The translations under genes and the position numbers were made by a program. This document shows, one piece after another, positions 22,038 through 35,200 of a stretch of DNA of 64,000 bases. The notes beneath the pieces were generated by a model. The model was given only the letters and a program-made list of their open reading frames with translations. It was not told the origin of the DNA and searched no databases. The number at the start of each line of letters is the position of its first letter. Positions within the stretch are counted from its first letter, which is position 1. Source of the stretch: Daucus carota subsp. sativus (lineage: Eukaryota; Streptophyta; Magnoliopsida; Apiales; Apiaceae); the NCBI RefSeq assembly GCF_001625215.2, contig NC_030387.2:806001-870000 (forward strand), given 5' to 3'.

Positions 22038-25000
22038 GGTTTGAGCATACAAACAGATGGAAAATACATGAATTAGATGAGAGTATAAGTATAAAATATC
22101 GTCCTATAATTTTTTGTATTGTTCTGGTACATATAGTAAATTTTTTAAAAGAAAATATTTAGTTTCCAGTTCTCCTACAAACAATTTTCATTTAAATATA
22201 ACTTGTAAATAAAAAACAACAGAAAATAGATGGACAGATGAAAATTAATATTGCTTATTACACCTAATCATAAAATTTGAATGGAAAGTTGAATATAACA
22301 CAAGCATTGAGAATTTTTTTTGTTTGCTATGCAAACATTGAGATTCTTAACTCTTAAGACATAAAACTGTTTTGAATTTGGCTTAATATAAGCTGAATGT
22401 AAGTTATGCTTTCTTCTTCTTTTTAGAACAGACCTGCTTGCCTGAACACATACCGTTCTTATTGTTCTCCAAGAGGTATAGACGTCCTTAGTTTTAATAA
22501 ATCGAAGTCTGAAGTAATTGCTTAAGCTTCTATGTTTTGTTAGTCAAGAGTCTAGATATTTAAGAGAAGATGAAGACAAGATCCTTTAAATTTACAATAT
22601 TAAACTAGTCCAGTAATGATTTCATAATCAAATGAACTTTAGTAAAGAATACAATTTTTTTTCTCGTGGTCCTAAGAGTACTACCCAAATCTAAAATGCT
22701 AAATCTTGTTCACTCCAAGTAGAAGATAACTACTAACATGATTATCCTAATTTTAGAGCATTTTTTAACAATTATATATTATAAATTTTCAAAAAAAAAA
22801 AAGAGTAAATAGTATACAATAATTGATAATACTTTAACTCTTTGTTCCTCATCAGATTATGATAATGCAGGTTAATAATCTGATCATTTCCTTTATGTGA
22901 ATTTTTGTTGATTCATTCTGTAAACTAATAATTTTCTGCTATTCTTGGTGGTCTGCATATTCATTAAAGAAGTATCTTTCGCAATTGTATTTGATAGGCT
23001 GTGAAAGCATAGATATTGAAAGGTATTCTGCTAAAGATTCAAGAAAAACCAGGCGTAAGCCCACACTTTCAGACTGCATAAAGATGACTGATGAATATGT
23101 TCCTGCAGAACTAGGTGAATATAATTATCACCACTCACATTTTCTTCAAATCAGATTTTTTATTGGCTTTATGTTGTTTTTTTTTAATTTTAAATTTCTT
23201 GACCAACTGCAACAGCTGTAAAGCACCAACGTGGTCGAAAGAGAGTGCGATGGAATCAAGAGTCAGGTCAGATGAATAATAAATGACCTAATACCTTTTT
23301 CTGTTTGCAGCTTATGTGTACATCTTATTTTTGAACCTTTAATTTCTAAGTAAATTTGAAGGTTTCATGTGCTGTTAATGTCTTGAACATTTGAAGTATC
23401 CTTTATCAAGTCATTTAATAGAATGTAGTGGAGCAGTATTTCGGTAAACCTTTAGTTATATGAAAAAAAGAAGATAAAATCGTTAACATTTTTTTTTTTT
23501 GCACCGGAGAACATGTTTTTTTCCTATCACATCATTACACTTTATCTAACATCCCTGTAATTTTTATCATGAACAAAAACATATAGTTAACTGATGAGCT
23601 TGCAAGAAGTAAATGACTAATTTTAAAAGCCTACAAAAATTTAGAAGCCTACATTAATTTAACAGCATAATCTAGAAAATGACGTAAAGCAGAAAAAGAG
23701 AATTTAACTAACCATGAAATATAATAAGACACAGGAAGAATGCCTATAAGTCCCTGATTGTGTGATACAATTGTTTAAAAGATAAAATAAAATTGTTACA
23801 ATTTAATACTAACATATATGGGAATCGTGTGGTTAGCTTCTTGCTGATGATTGGGTTCTTTAGTTCATTTCGTACAGCTTGTGCTGGTTAACCATCTATG
23901 GTGTCCATGGTGGTTTAGTATATGAATATTGTTAGTTGTCTATGAAGGAGTGACAATCATCAGCAATTAGTAATAGCAAAAGGTTGCGAGTAACGTATTT
24001 CCTGCTTTTAAGAGATTAATAAGTTCCACTATATTAGAATAACAAAGCCGGGGCTTATATGTTGAACTAATTGATAGTTTGTTTGCATGTAACAGATATG
24101 CAAAAGTTTGATATCTTTGAGAATCTTGAAAAGAAGTCCAAGGTATCTAATTTTCCCCCACCAGTAACCTTTATATTGTTTCAGTTATTACAGCATGTTG
24201 AGCTTCAATATTTAGGAACATTAATTGATGGAGGTATCTATATATATTACTATGATAACCGTTGGTTGACTTTTTGTTTATGCTTTTAATCACAAAAATG
24301 ACTTGCATAAAGACGGAAGAGGATAAGAAAGAAGGTGATGCTGCAGAAGAGGAGGAGGAGGAGGATCTTGAAGTGGAAGATGAAGAATTCAGCGATGGTG
24401 AATATACTCAGGTAACTGAAAAGTTTTCGAGTGCAATTTTAAATAATTCTACTAGTATTGTTATTGTATATTAATTGCTCGTACATAATTTTTTTTTTTT
24501 GACAAAATTGCTCGTACATAATTAATTGTTCAAGAAGTGGACCAATTTCTACCACCCCTATGCTTGCCAGAAAGCATAAATAATAATTTATATGCTAGAC
24601 AAAAGTGATGAACTTGCTTTTCAGATGAATCTTATGTTTAATCAATTTTTTTATTAGTAATTGGTGTTGCAGTAAAAATTGGCAACATGTACTTGAAGCT
24701 ACCAATACACCAAGGTGAAAATTTGTTGGCTGCAAAGCTGGACACCATATCAGCATGACTATATTGGTACTCCCTCCGTCCCCTTTTACATGTCCCTTTT
24801 AAAAAAAAAATTTGTCCCAAATTACTTGTCCACTTCTCTTTTCAAAGCAACTTTTTGTATGTTTTTTCAAAATGTAACAACTTCCAATGTTTGACTAGCA
24901 TATATATATACACAACTCTATCTAATTCATTACATTTATTAGGGATATGTATGAAAACAAGATATCCACCTAACATTTTCTTAAGATGCGTTATTTTTTC

Positions 25001-25757
25001 AAAAGGGACAAGTAAAAAGGGACGGAGGGAGTATTAACTTCCATTCACAGATACAGGAACGAGAAGATGACCAATTATCAGTCCCCTTTTTCACGCTCTT
25101 ATCTCTCTCCCCCTCCCCTCTCCCACTCCTTTCCTCTGCTGTGAGTCGGGGTAATATGAGGTTAATTATGAACTGTGGATGTAGCAACCTTGTGGCATCC
25201 CTCTCTCTTGTATGCATGCACATTCTCTCTCTCACTTTCTTTTGCTGTGAGTCGGGTTGGTACCATATTATTGAGCTGTGAATAAGGTTAATTATGACCT
25301 TCCAGAACTAGAAGTTGCAACTTTGTGGCGTTTCTCTATTTTGTATGTGTGCACATGCTCAGGCCCACTAAAAATGACTTTCACCTGTAGGCTTGCTTAA
25401 TAAATAAACAATTTACTCTCTTTCCACCCACAGAACACGACTAAATTGTCTATATGAATTGACTGCAAAAAGTATCTCCTTTATTTCCTGAAAGTAACAA
25501 CTTGTGAAATTATGACTTATATGCAGAATATAGATTTTGATGATGATGAAGACGACTTTAACATGGCTGATGATCACAATGGTATGGACTTGTGGCCTTA
25601 ATTACTTATTTCATCATTACTGTACGAAGAATTACATTTTTGGTGTAATAACTTGCTCAATAGACTAGAAATAGTTTATCAATGTGACTCGAGGATTAAT
25701 TGGTTCATGAAAATAGATTTCACATCCTTGTTTGGTGCAGATGAGCCATTTTTTTGA
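21017..25757 (+). CDS. DNA-directed RNA polymerase III subunit RPC7 (RPC31-like)
   Basis: Nine exons: 21017-21106, 21751-21880, 22427-22475, 23008-23114, 23216-23266, 24096-24142, 24313-24411, 25527-25581, 25741-25757. All phases close and give 214 residues, close to the family length. The N terminus is Gly/Arg-rich (MAFRGRGRGG), followed by LPDVQNVKEER, LQLSWKLSPYYY, SIDIERYSAKDSRK (the conserved DIERYS block), RKRVRWNQESD and a long Glu/Asp-rich tail (EEEEEEDLEVEDEEFSDGEY, then DFDDDEDDFNMADD) ending DEPFF. RPC31 proteins form part of the Pol III heterotrimer with RPC82 and RPC34 and help initiation at tRNA and 5S genes. The exon 3/4 junction is the least certain: I chose GTGAAAG|C because the nearer TTGATAG acceptor would create a stop. 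Introns carry a Stowaway MITE and a 20-base G run. Confidence 0.88.
22015..22034. repeat. Uninterrupted run of 20 G in RPC7 intron 2
   Basis: Follows a T run and is preceded by GGGTTGGG, so it could fold as a G-quadruplex or, in RNA sense, act as a G-tract. Run length may be a sequencing estimate. Confidence 0.8.
24770..25031. mobile_element. Stowaway MITE in RPC7 intron 7
   Basis: CTCCCTCCGTCCCCTTTTAC and its complement at the right end (AAAAAGGGACGGAGGGAG) bound 262 bp with TA on both sides. Confidence 0.85.
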
Positions 25758-27904
25758 AGATTGCTCATGCGGATATACATCTCAGCTTTGCGCATGATTT
25801 CCTTTATTACCTCGATAACTAGTTGTGGTAAAGAATGTCACTATGGAGGCAAAGGGGTGCCTCAGTGAGTGACTTGTGAAATATCAGCACAGGTGTACTA
25901 AGATTTGCCTTTTACCCTATGAACCATATGGTAAAATTATCCTATTATATGGTCAACTGTGACACGAGTGGTCTTCCTTCCTTTTAATATACTATCGAAT
26001 GTCGTGTAGTTGAGGATGTAGACTTGAGGTTTCAGTTATTTGTTCTAGTTTTCAAGTAATTTTCTGGGGTAATTTTTTTGGTTTTTTTAATTTTTTTTAT
26101 CATGGCTTGGTTTGTTTCATTCTATTATGGTTTGTCATTCTATTCATTATTTTGAAGTTTGAATGGTACGTGACAGTGAGCCAAAGTTTTATTGGCTTGA
26201 GGAGGATCAAACTATAGTTCGGTCCTTTCACGTCTTTCATTTATATCAGAGCTTATTGCATTTTGTAACCCATTTCTTTTCGCGAAAAATGCACGAGTAC
26301 TCATACTTACTTTCGTGCCAGTTTACCGTCCCAACATCATACTTAATTTCGTGTATGTTTGTCGTCTCAACTTCTAATCAGTTAGCAATTTGCATCCTAC
26401 CGTTAAAATTTCCGTTAACTTTGATGTTAAAAAGTGTATACGGCATTTTGTACCCTAACTTTATATTCCCCATAGTTTGCATCCCTGAAACGCTTTTTCA
26501 TTAAAATCAATCATATTTCGCTAAAAACGGAATTGAGTATATTCTTTTTTAATTGTGTATATTTATAAAAGAATTTCTTATAATACAATAATATCAAAAA
26601 ACCAATATGCTTAATTTGTCTAATTAACTAATTGAATAATTGAGCAAAAATATTTGGAGTAAAAAATTGTTAAATAAAATTATGAAAATATATAAGTAAG
26701 AATAAAGGCATAACTTTATTTTGTTATTAGATCAGCAAAGTAAAAATTAAAAATGTCAAATATAATATTTTATGTATATTATTATGTTAAAAGTTATGGA
26801 TTTATAAATACATTTTTATGCAGTATAATATAAAAAGCATTATTAAATACTTATTTTTTACTTGTTTTTGAACTTATCAATCTTTGAGTTTAGCCTATTT
26901 ATATTGATGAGATGACAACTCAACTCTGATAAGAAAAAAAAAGTATATAACAAGTACTGCAAATTGGAATCCGTATGAAAATGTCAAGTAAATGATTGGA
27001 ATTATTTGTCAGAAGAATTTAAGGATGATTGCTGCACATCACTGAAAAAAGTTTATTTATATGTTCAGGCCTCAGTAACAAATAATCTTTTGTAGCATTT
27101 CTAGGAGTTCAGAAGGTATAAAGTTTGAAGAATTAATTTATATAGATGATTACATGTAATATCTTATAAAGACGTACTTGAAAACGAAGATTCAATGAAC
27201 TGACCACAACTTATATATTTTATTGATCGAGCATCAATAAATCAAAATTACAATAACTATGTTCTCTTATTGCCAACTGCATTGGACAACAAAAATTTGT
27301 TCGGTAAAAAAGAATGGTCTACGGCATCTTAATTTTTTTTGAAACTCAAAATGAAGGAAATCAAGATACATCAAAATGTATGTTTTTACTGATTTCATTT
27401 TGTTATAATTTATATAGGGACCCTAAATTAATTTATGCCCACCCTACCCCCTGTTTTATACCTTACCCTTGTCCTTTATCATTTTAACCAAATATTTTAT
27501 TAATTCAAAGGGGTAATTTAGTCCAAACTAGATGAAATGGTGTGTATAAATAAATTTAGGTGTGCATAAATCAACACACTTTGTATATTTTATCTAGAGT
27601 TGTTTGAATTTGAAATCTCCATGACATCATAAGTAATCCTAAGATTTTGGTTGGAAATAATATTAATGGGGTATACACAGATGACAAATTTCACACTCAA
27701 TGGCCAATGCATGCATTATCATATGTTTACAGTTTGGCGCATGCACATATGCCCGCTTTTGTGCTTGTATAATACAGAGTACATAAATAATTACTGATCA
27801 AACTTAAAATAGATGGGAGGAACTTGTTGCAAATCTCTCCCTCTATATATTTATACATATATTTATACATATCTTCCTCCTTCAAAACATTAAAAACAAA
27901 AAAA
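25758..27904. other. RPC7 3' flank and intergenic DNA
   Basis: The first few hundred bases are the probable 3' UTR of RPC7. The open stretch at 26163-26504 has no recognisable domain. The rest, about 26.5-27.7 kb, is very AT-rich with no gene seen. Confidence 0.4.
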
Positions 27905-28104
27905 ATGTCAAAGGAAGGATTTGTTTTGGGCTGCTCAAACATTTACGTGGTCATTTCAGTTTGGGGTAAGAGTGTTTGCTTATGTGCGTAAATCATCTTA
28001 CTTCATTTACTTATACTTTATTTTTTTGTGTCAATATATTATATACGTGTTAACGTTTTGCAGATGTTTACGGCAACATTCATGAACATAGCATTGATGG
28101 TTAG
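27905..28104 (+). CDS. Candidate two-exon micro-gene, 33 residues
   Basis: ATG at 27905 follows an A-rich leader (AAAAAAAATGTC), with a TATA-like CTATATATTTATAC about 60 bases upstream. Exon 1, 27905-27965, ends TTTGGG|GTAAGAG, a good donor. The next good acceptor is GTTTTGCAG at 28063. Joining them (exon 2, 28064-28104) keeps the frame and ends at TAG, giving a peptide starting MSKEGFVLGCSNIYVVISVW and ending HEHSIDG. I do not recognise it. It may be a non-coding transcript or chance; the case rests on the TATA, start context and splice signals falling together. Confidence 0.3.
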
Positions 28105-29270
28105 TAATGTTATGATTGATCTATTTACTAATATAATGGAGACCCTACCAAGGCTATGGAAGTCCTTAGCTTGCTTTCACTTTTCTAGACTTCGCTTGTT
28201 TTCACTTTTCTGTATTTTTTGTATGAAATTTTATAAATTTTCTAAAGTTACCAGCCTTGCAATAATTTTCTAAGTAAAGTAGGTTACTAAATTTGAGAAA
28301 AAACATAACAGTACTATTATTTTAGATAATATTGTACAACAGTAAAGAATTGTTATGCAACGGTAAAAAAGTACATATTATGAATGTTAAATTTTTGTTT
28401 TCAGTATTATCATTTTGGTATTGAACATTTTAATCAAGATGAACATGACTAATTTGTAAAAGATTTAGATGTTCATCCCCTTGTTAATAGTCCGTATGTC
28501 ACGCCATACAGCTTGGAACAGATTGTTGACTTCGAGAGGCAAGCCTCGCCTCTGACAATATTCGTAACCCCATTCAGGATAGTCTCTATAACAGTCGTAA
28601 TGCGCTTTATCATCCATTTAATTTGCATTAAAATGTTTCACGTTTCAACTATATCTTGGGCTGACAACCAGATGACCCGGTCATCACGTGACACATGACA
28701 ACCTAACGCAAATGATGATGTTATAGCCAGCAAGTTTCTGTCAAAAAATATAATGTTATGATAGCATTGACGGCTGTTTCAATAGTCAAAAAATAAGAGA
28801 CAAAGTAGAAAGAAACTACATAACATTGTTTTGGGAAAGATATTTTCATTAAAGTTTTGTTTAGTTTAATTGATTTTTTAATTATGATGTTACATATGAA
28901 ACCAGATGATAATCCTTAAAAAGAAAACATTAGTCATTTACAGAAAATATACATACATATGCACATCCTACATTTCCATACAAAATAATTTAGTTTCAAT
29001 CGTGATTGGTCTTTCGACGACAACTAAATTAAGATTAAGATAATTTACAATACTAAAGTATTAATTCTAGTACCCTCATTTTGCGACTATAAATCTAATT
29101 TACACAATTTGTATGTATTTTAACCACATCTTTTACGAGTGAAATGTGTGAGTTTAGTTTGAACTCAAAGATTTTATTGACCTTGATCATTAGATGGTAT
29201 TTTGATTTGAATCTTGTCAAAGTTATCACACACATATAATAATGTTTCTATTTTGGGATTATTATTTTAA
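28105..29270. other. Intergenic, no gene seen
   Basis: AT-rich. A somewhat GC-richer patch at 28490-28700 has an open frame (EQIVDFERQASPLTIF) with no family I can name and no splice support. Confidence 0.4.
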
Positions 29271-29690
29271 TTATCTTCATATCACTTTGCTTGGTTGATA
29301 AAATGTGACACTATCTTTTATATTGTGTTATTTACATCATTTAGTATTTTACCAGCATGATTATTGATTATTGAATTTCACGTTATCATGAAAAACAAGT
29401 TGATGCAAAAAATGTCGTAATATCATTTATTATGATCGTGTTCATCATCGGCGGGTTTTATTGTTCCATGTGTGAGAAAATAAAAGAGATTTGAGACGCT
29501 GAAATTGCTGAAAAAAGCATCAACAATGCTTAAGAATGAGACAACCAATTCAACAACAAAGTTCGTCATAATAATATGATTTAATAAAAGAACATAGCAA
29601 AAATATGTATCTACTTTATCTAATAGTTGTTAGTATATTTTTTTATCGTCCTATTACAATCAATAGAATCAACAGAATAGTACTTGACTT
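29271..29690 (+). pseudogene. Dead copy of the 10.9 kb small membrane protein gene
   Basis: Aligned by eye, this block matches the gene at 10921-11214 over its full length and beyond both ends. The upstream TATCTTCATATCA and TTTGC..GGTTGATAAAATGTG are shared, as is the coding core (ATTATTGATTATTG..TTTCACGTTATCA(T/C)GAAAAA(C/A)AAGTTGATGC) and the 3' UTR motif ATTACAATCAATA(G)A. It is broken: the start region reads AAATGTGACACT, losing the frame, TGA and TGG-to-TGA/TAA type stops occur, and the acceptor TTTGCAG has become TTTGCTT. Because the similarity runs past the coding region, it looks like a genomic duplication rather than a retrocopy. Confidence 0.75.
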
Positions 29691-29699
29691 AGGGTAAAC

Positions 29700-32295
29700 A
29701 TAAAAAAATTTAGTTCGTTAAATTTGTATTTCAATCCAATAAATACAATTAGTAACATTATTCTGATTTTTATATTATAGATAATGCTTTCTGTTTTCCT
29801 AGAGCACGTAATACTTAAATGCTAGATTTAAATTACAATTTGTTCGCAACATTTTGAAAATAAATTTATTAACTTTTTCTCTCGGACATATCATCAAACA
29901 CATCCTCACCATGATAAATTTATTAACTTCTTCTTTCAGACATAGTATCAAACACATCCTCCACAAACTTCTAAATACATAACAAATAAACCACACCAAA
30001 CCAGATGTACGCAACTATGCCCCTGCCCTTAAAGTAGAGAGACTGTTTCCGTGAAGATCCCCGACTTAGTGCACAATAAATAAAACAGTGTGTGATATAA
30101 TAAGAATATAATACCTTAGCCCATGGCCTTCTTCACATGGGACTTACCTAAACAGTGTTGATTGGCGCGAATGAATCTGGTAATGACTAAACTCAACCCT
30201 TCCCTTAAAACATAACGCCATAACCCTCATAATCTCCGTAAGCCACGACACCCGAAGATGATGGGCAGGGAATCCTTGCACATGTACACTTCGTCCCAAA
30301 TCACTTTGTTAATACAAGTGGCGGTTACAAAGACCGGAAGAAATGGAGACTACTTCCAGCGTACAAATTTACTTAAGTGGAACTGTTCCGCGTTGAGATG
30401 GCCACGTCAATAAAGAAGAAAGATGTGAAAATAGTAATGGATTACAGATAGTTTATAACCGGTCAGGAGATTTGATGGAGGATGTATGTATTCTAAATTT
30501 AATATACAAATATGATATGAAAAAAATAATCATCAAGATTTAAAGCTCACATCCTCAATACTGTTTCATCTCTTGATTGTGTAGCCCCTTTTCCTCCGCT
30601 TTTTGGACTGGTAACCTACAAAGCAAGAGATGAAACAATTTCAAGTCCTACATGATTGAAAAAATATAGAAGTTAAATTTATATAACCATACCACTAATC
30701 ATGTCTTCGGAGTAAAATAGGCGCCTTGAATTGCTTGTTCCATCTCCCTTAAAGTTACAATCGATTAATCACATAGTCATGAAAGAAGACATCATTTTAT
30801 CATTTTATTACATAAAAATAAATCAAACCTCAGTCATCAAAGCTCAGATCGGTGTATATTAGATCTGATACGTATATTTGCCGATTCGCCGATGGTGGTT
30901 TGGCTGGACAACACTATGCTGCGTAATTTTTTTGAATTTCAAAAAAAAAAAAAATTCTTGCGAAGCTTAGGACATAAGCTATGTTGCAGTGCAGACTAAC
31001 ACGTGGGGGAGAAAAGGAGAGTGAAGTAGTTACTGTGCACAGTGGCATTTTTGAAATAAAACAGAAGTCCGATGGCAGTAACTTATCAGGGGAAAAAACT
31101 GTAGTAAACACGCATTAGACACTATAATATAGATAGATATATAGTTAGTGAGTCAAGTTCTATGGAGTACAACAAATATTGGAGTATTTGAGTACAAGAT
31201 TGATACAATGTAATCTAGTCATTTAAATCATAAGTTTTTTGTTCTATAATATTTGTAAACATCCGAAAACCTGCAGATTATGTTCTACAACATAAACATT
31301 GTAATCAAAATATAGAACAATTACTTTTATAAATCGTAGGACATTATGTTCTGCAATACAACTTATAAGCAGAATAACAATCTTAATGCTTGTTAGAGTT
31401 GAAAAATATTAATGATTAATTGATAATTATGTTCAACACTACATATAAATGATAAATTATATATAAATTTGGATACTCAAAGATATTACTTATGATTAAA
31501 CTAAAAAATTATGATTTGTACTATAATACTCCAATGTTTTTATGTACAGAACTTAACTCTATGGTTAGTTACATTAACAGATTTGTAGAGAATTGTGTGC
31601 AAGCATTAATATATCATTAATATTAATTTTACAAAAAAATATATATTAAAATTATTATTTGATTAAAATTATATTTATATTTATATATATAATATACACG
31701 AAAAGTAAACGAAAAACACATTAAACGTTTTAGATCTAATACGGGTTTCAAATGAAGTAAACGAAATCAATAACGAACGAATAGAGTTTCATTTTTGAAT
31801 ACACGAAACACAAAAATACACCAAACGAAACAATTATAATTTTTATATACGATCGAAGTTTTAAATTTACCAAACCGGAATAATACAGATTTATTCAAAA
31901 ATCAAATTATTTCATCTAAAAACCAAACATCTCGCCGACTAGTAAATTAATCTACTAAAATCTCATTCATTAATCAACACTGTCCCGGTCCCAACCAACT
32001 AACTTGACAGGAGAAGCGAGAAAATAAAAACAGATTACGGTATCGTAACGCGTAGATCACCGTCACTCGCCTCTCATTCATTTCACTTACTGCCCCAATT
32101 TATACTCGCGCAACAAATATAGAGTAAATTCATAAATACACACACCTATATATATACTTACACCTCTTTTTACTCTCAGATCTCGTGTCGGTTGGATACA
32201 AATCATACTCGCATTTCACTATTTGGTCATTATTTACTTTAAATTTTCAATTGTATCTGTGATTGAGTGTGATTTTGAGTTCGGTGTTGATAATT
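29700..32295. other. Intergenic and RWA promoter region
   Basis: No gene is confirmed. On the minus strand around 30030-30280 and 30560-30760 there are GC-richer patches with short open stretches (for example SKKRRKRGYTIKR-like at about 30600), possibly remnants of a dead gene; I could not join them. A 25-base tandem-like pair GAACTTCTT/AAATTTATTAAC repeats around 29860-29930. About 32100-32295 is the likely RWA 5' leader. Confidence 0.35.
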
Positions 32296-35200
32296 ATGGT
32301 GATCTATGAGCCTGTCTCGCCTGGTCAGGTATTGCGACTTTTTCGGATTTTTGAAGTGTGTGTTTGAATTATGAAGTGAATTTTATGTTATGTTCTTGCG
32401 ATTCAGTGATTGTGTTGTGATTGAATTGTGATTGTGTTGATGTGCGTGTGAAATGTTGTTGAGCTGATTTGTTTGAATGTTATATGGTTTTGTGATTGAA
32501 ATCATGTGGTTTAAGCGGTTATTAGGAGTTTAGAAAGACGGATTGTGTTTCCGAAAGAAGTTATATGGAAGTGTAGATTTTGTTTGTTTGATTGGCTTGT
32601 TTCGGGATGTTGATATGTAAATTAGACTTTATTTTATTAAATCTCCTAAGTTTTGGAACAAAGGATTGGGACTGGATTTGAATGTTTGTGAGGGTGTCGC
32701 AAGTGGAGATGATTATGAATTCAATTAAGTTTCTTGATGTGCTGTCATGACTCGTGATTGTACTAGTTAACGAGAGTTAGAGGGAGAAGTCCGTTGTCCT
32801 ACATTTTGTTTGCGGAGGTTTAGCTGCATCTTATAAGGTTTTTTAAGTTATTGGTTTGTGAATCAGCTAATTGAAGATATCAAAAATTAGTTACAGAATC
32901 AGTAATTAATTATCCGTCTCAGATTATGAAGTGATAGTGTATTAGCAAACATCAAGTACTTTCTACTCTTTGGATTTTATATTTTATTCATATAATGTTA
33001 GCAGTCATTATGTGATTTTTGTGACGAAGGTTCGCTGTCCGTCTTTATCGTTGCAATAAAGTTGCAGTCATATTCATCTCTTTGATACTTAGCTTGCTCT
33101 GATTTATTTGCTTGTTCACATTTGTTATGTTTTTTCCAATTGCAGGTCTCATTTTTGCTTGGTTTTGTCCCATTATTTGCAGCCTGGTTATATTCTGAAT
33201 TTTTGGAGTACAGACAGAAATATGTTGTTCCGGCAAAAGTGTGAGTCCGATAAATATACAACAATTATTATCTTTCTCAATTGCTCATGCACAGCTTTAT
33301 GTTAGAAGGCTATAATTATTAAACCAATCAATATCTATTGGGTAAAGACACCATATCAGTTTCTGTTATTTTTTCTTTTCTTATACTTCTATAAAAGTAT
33401 TATCATTGGGTAAATACTTCTGTAAGCAAATTTGAAGTGAATATCTATCCTACTATAAGTTGCACAGGATCTGGATAAGTTGTTTGCTGTTAATAAGCTT
33501 CTTAAAATTGATTATCTTCGTTTCAATGATCTATAGGATATATGCTCAAATCTCTACTAAAACTAGACTTCTTCTCTATTAAACTCTAACTCTGATCTAT
33601 AGGATATAGCTCTTGCCAACTGAATGGTTAAGAACAGGCCTTAAGTTAACATGCTAAAGGAGAGTTGACTCATAAAGACCTTACACTATAGTCTACATAT
33701 GGTATCCATTGGTTTTTAATCAGATTGTCTACATATCTGAGTTCTTTTCTGACTAACACATTATACCACATTAACTTTATAGCTTTTATTACACTAGATC
33801 AAACCGAAATATGAGTTTTTATCTCAGTTCTGTACTTTTAGTGGTAGGAGTTCTGACATCAATCTGGTTCAACTGGGGGACGAAACAATTAAAGAAGACG
33901 ATCGAGCTGTTTTATTGGAAGGAGGTGGACTACAGTCGGCCTCTCCTAGAGCTCGCAGTACATCCTCTGCATCTCATATCATCAGGTCTTAAGAGAATGT
34001 CATATATATTACATGTTTGTAAGTAGAGGTTTTATAAAGTTTTTTGTCATAAAATTTCATTCTGTTATATTTAGGTTTTTTCTGATGGAGGAGTCCTTTT
34101 TGCTCGAAAACCGCTCGACACTGAGAGCTATGTAAGTACAGTTATTATCAGTATCACCCAGGCACCCCAAACATTCTCCAGATACTCTTACATGTGTTCG
34201 TGCGCACGCATACACAAACACACACGCGCGCGCGCGCGCGCACACACACATATTCTTACTACTCTTTTCTTGTTTTTTTTTTTAATTATCAGATCGGAAT
34301 TTGGTGGACTGTTGATCTATTACTACTTATGTGACCGGACAAATCTTTTTGGTGAATCGAAAAAGGTCTGTTAAACAAAATGCCCCCCCCCCCCCCCCCC
34401 CCCCTCTCTGTATTGTCTTCAATAAAAAAGGGTAAAAGGAAGTAACTGGTGTTTTGTGCATGACAGACATGTAGCTGCATTTCGTGCCGTTCTTATATTC
34501 TTACAATTTAATATCATTAGAAAGTCCCAGATCGCGACCCTGTCAGTGCATGTGGTTATTTAAACTGCGGGACAGTCAACAAATGAAATCATTCACAAGT
34601 ATATCGAAAAATTATTTTTATATATAAATCCTTAAACAAAACTTACCATGAAAAGGTATATTATCATATGATAAAGGGGCTTCCACATTATTATTCAGTG
34701 GACCAATAAGGCAAAATACAATGGTCTAATGGGCCTGTTTCAAATTCAAAAGTGATTAATTTTGAGAGGGCACCGGAATAACAAAGAACATTAGATGCTC
34801 TCGTCTAGCATGTCGGTAATAACAAAATTAAATCACAAGTTGAAACCTCAATGAAGGCGAAGAGGCATGCTTGAAAGTGTTTAGTTACTTTGCCAGTATG
34901 TATGGGAATAGGGCTTATTTTATATTACCATTTCCGACAAAGAAAAGGAAAGTTAATAATGAAAGAGCTTTAATTGAGGCTATCTATCTGCCTGTCTGAC
35001 GACATTGGGTAGGACTGTAGTAAAATGACTCTAGTTGATTACTGTCCAGTTGCAACGTTTCAGTTTAATTTCTTGAAGTAGAAGCCTGTGTGAAGTGTAC
35101 TATCTGGTTTTCTTTTTACTTGTTCTTAAATACGATACTCGAAACTTGTAAGTAGGATCGCGGCACAAATATTTTTGCAGCTGTGCCAGAAGTTCCCCGA

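Noticed and set aside
26163..26504. 113-codon frame downstream of RPC7
   Set aside because: No motif; repetitive Tyr/Phe/Ser content of AT-rich DNA; lies just past the probable RPC7 3' UTR.
28513..28698. 61-codon frame starting MEQIVDFERQ
   Set aside because: Slightly GC-richer but no family match, no splice partners, and no conserved neighbours.
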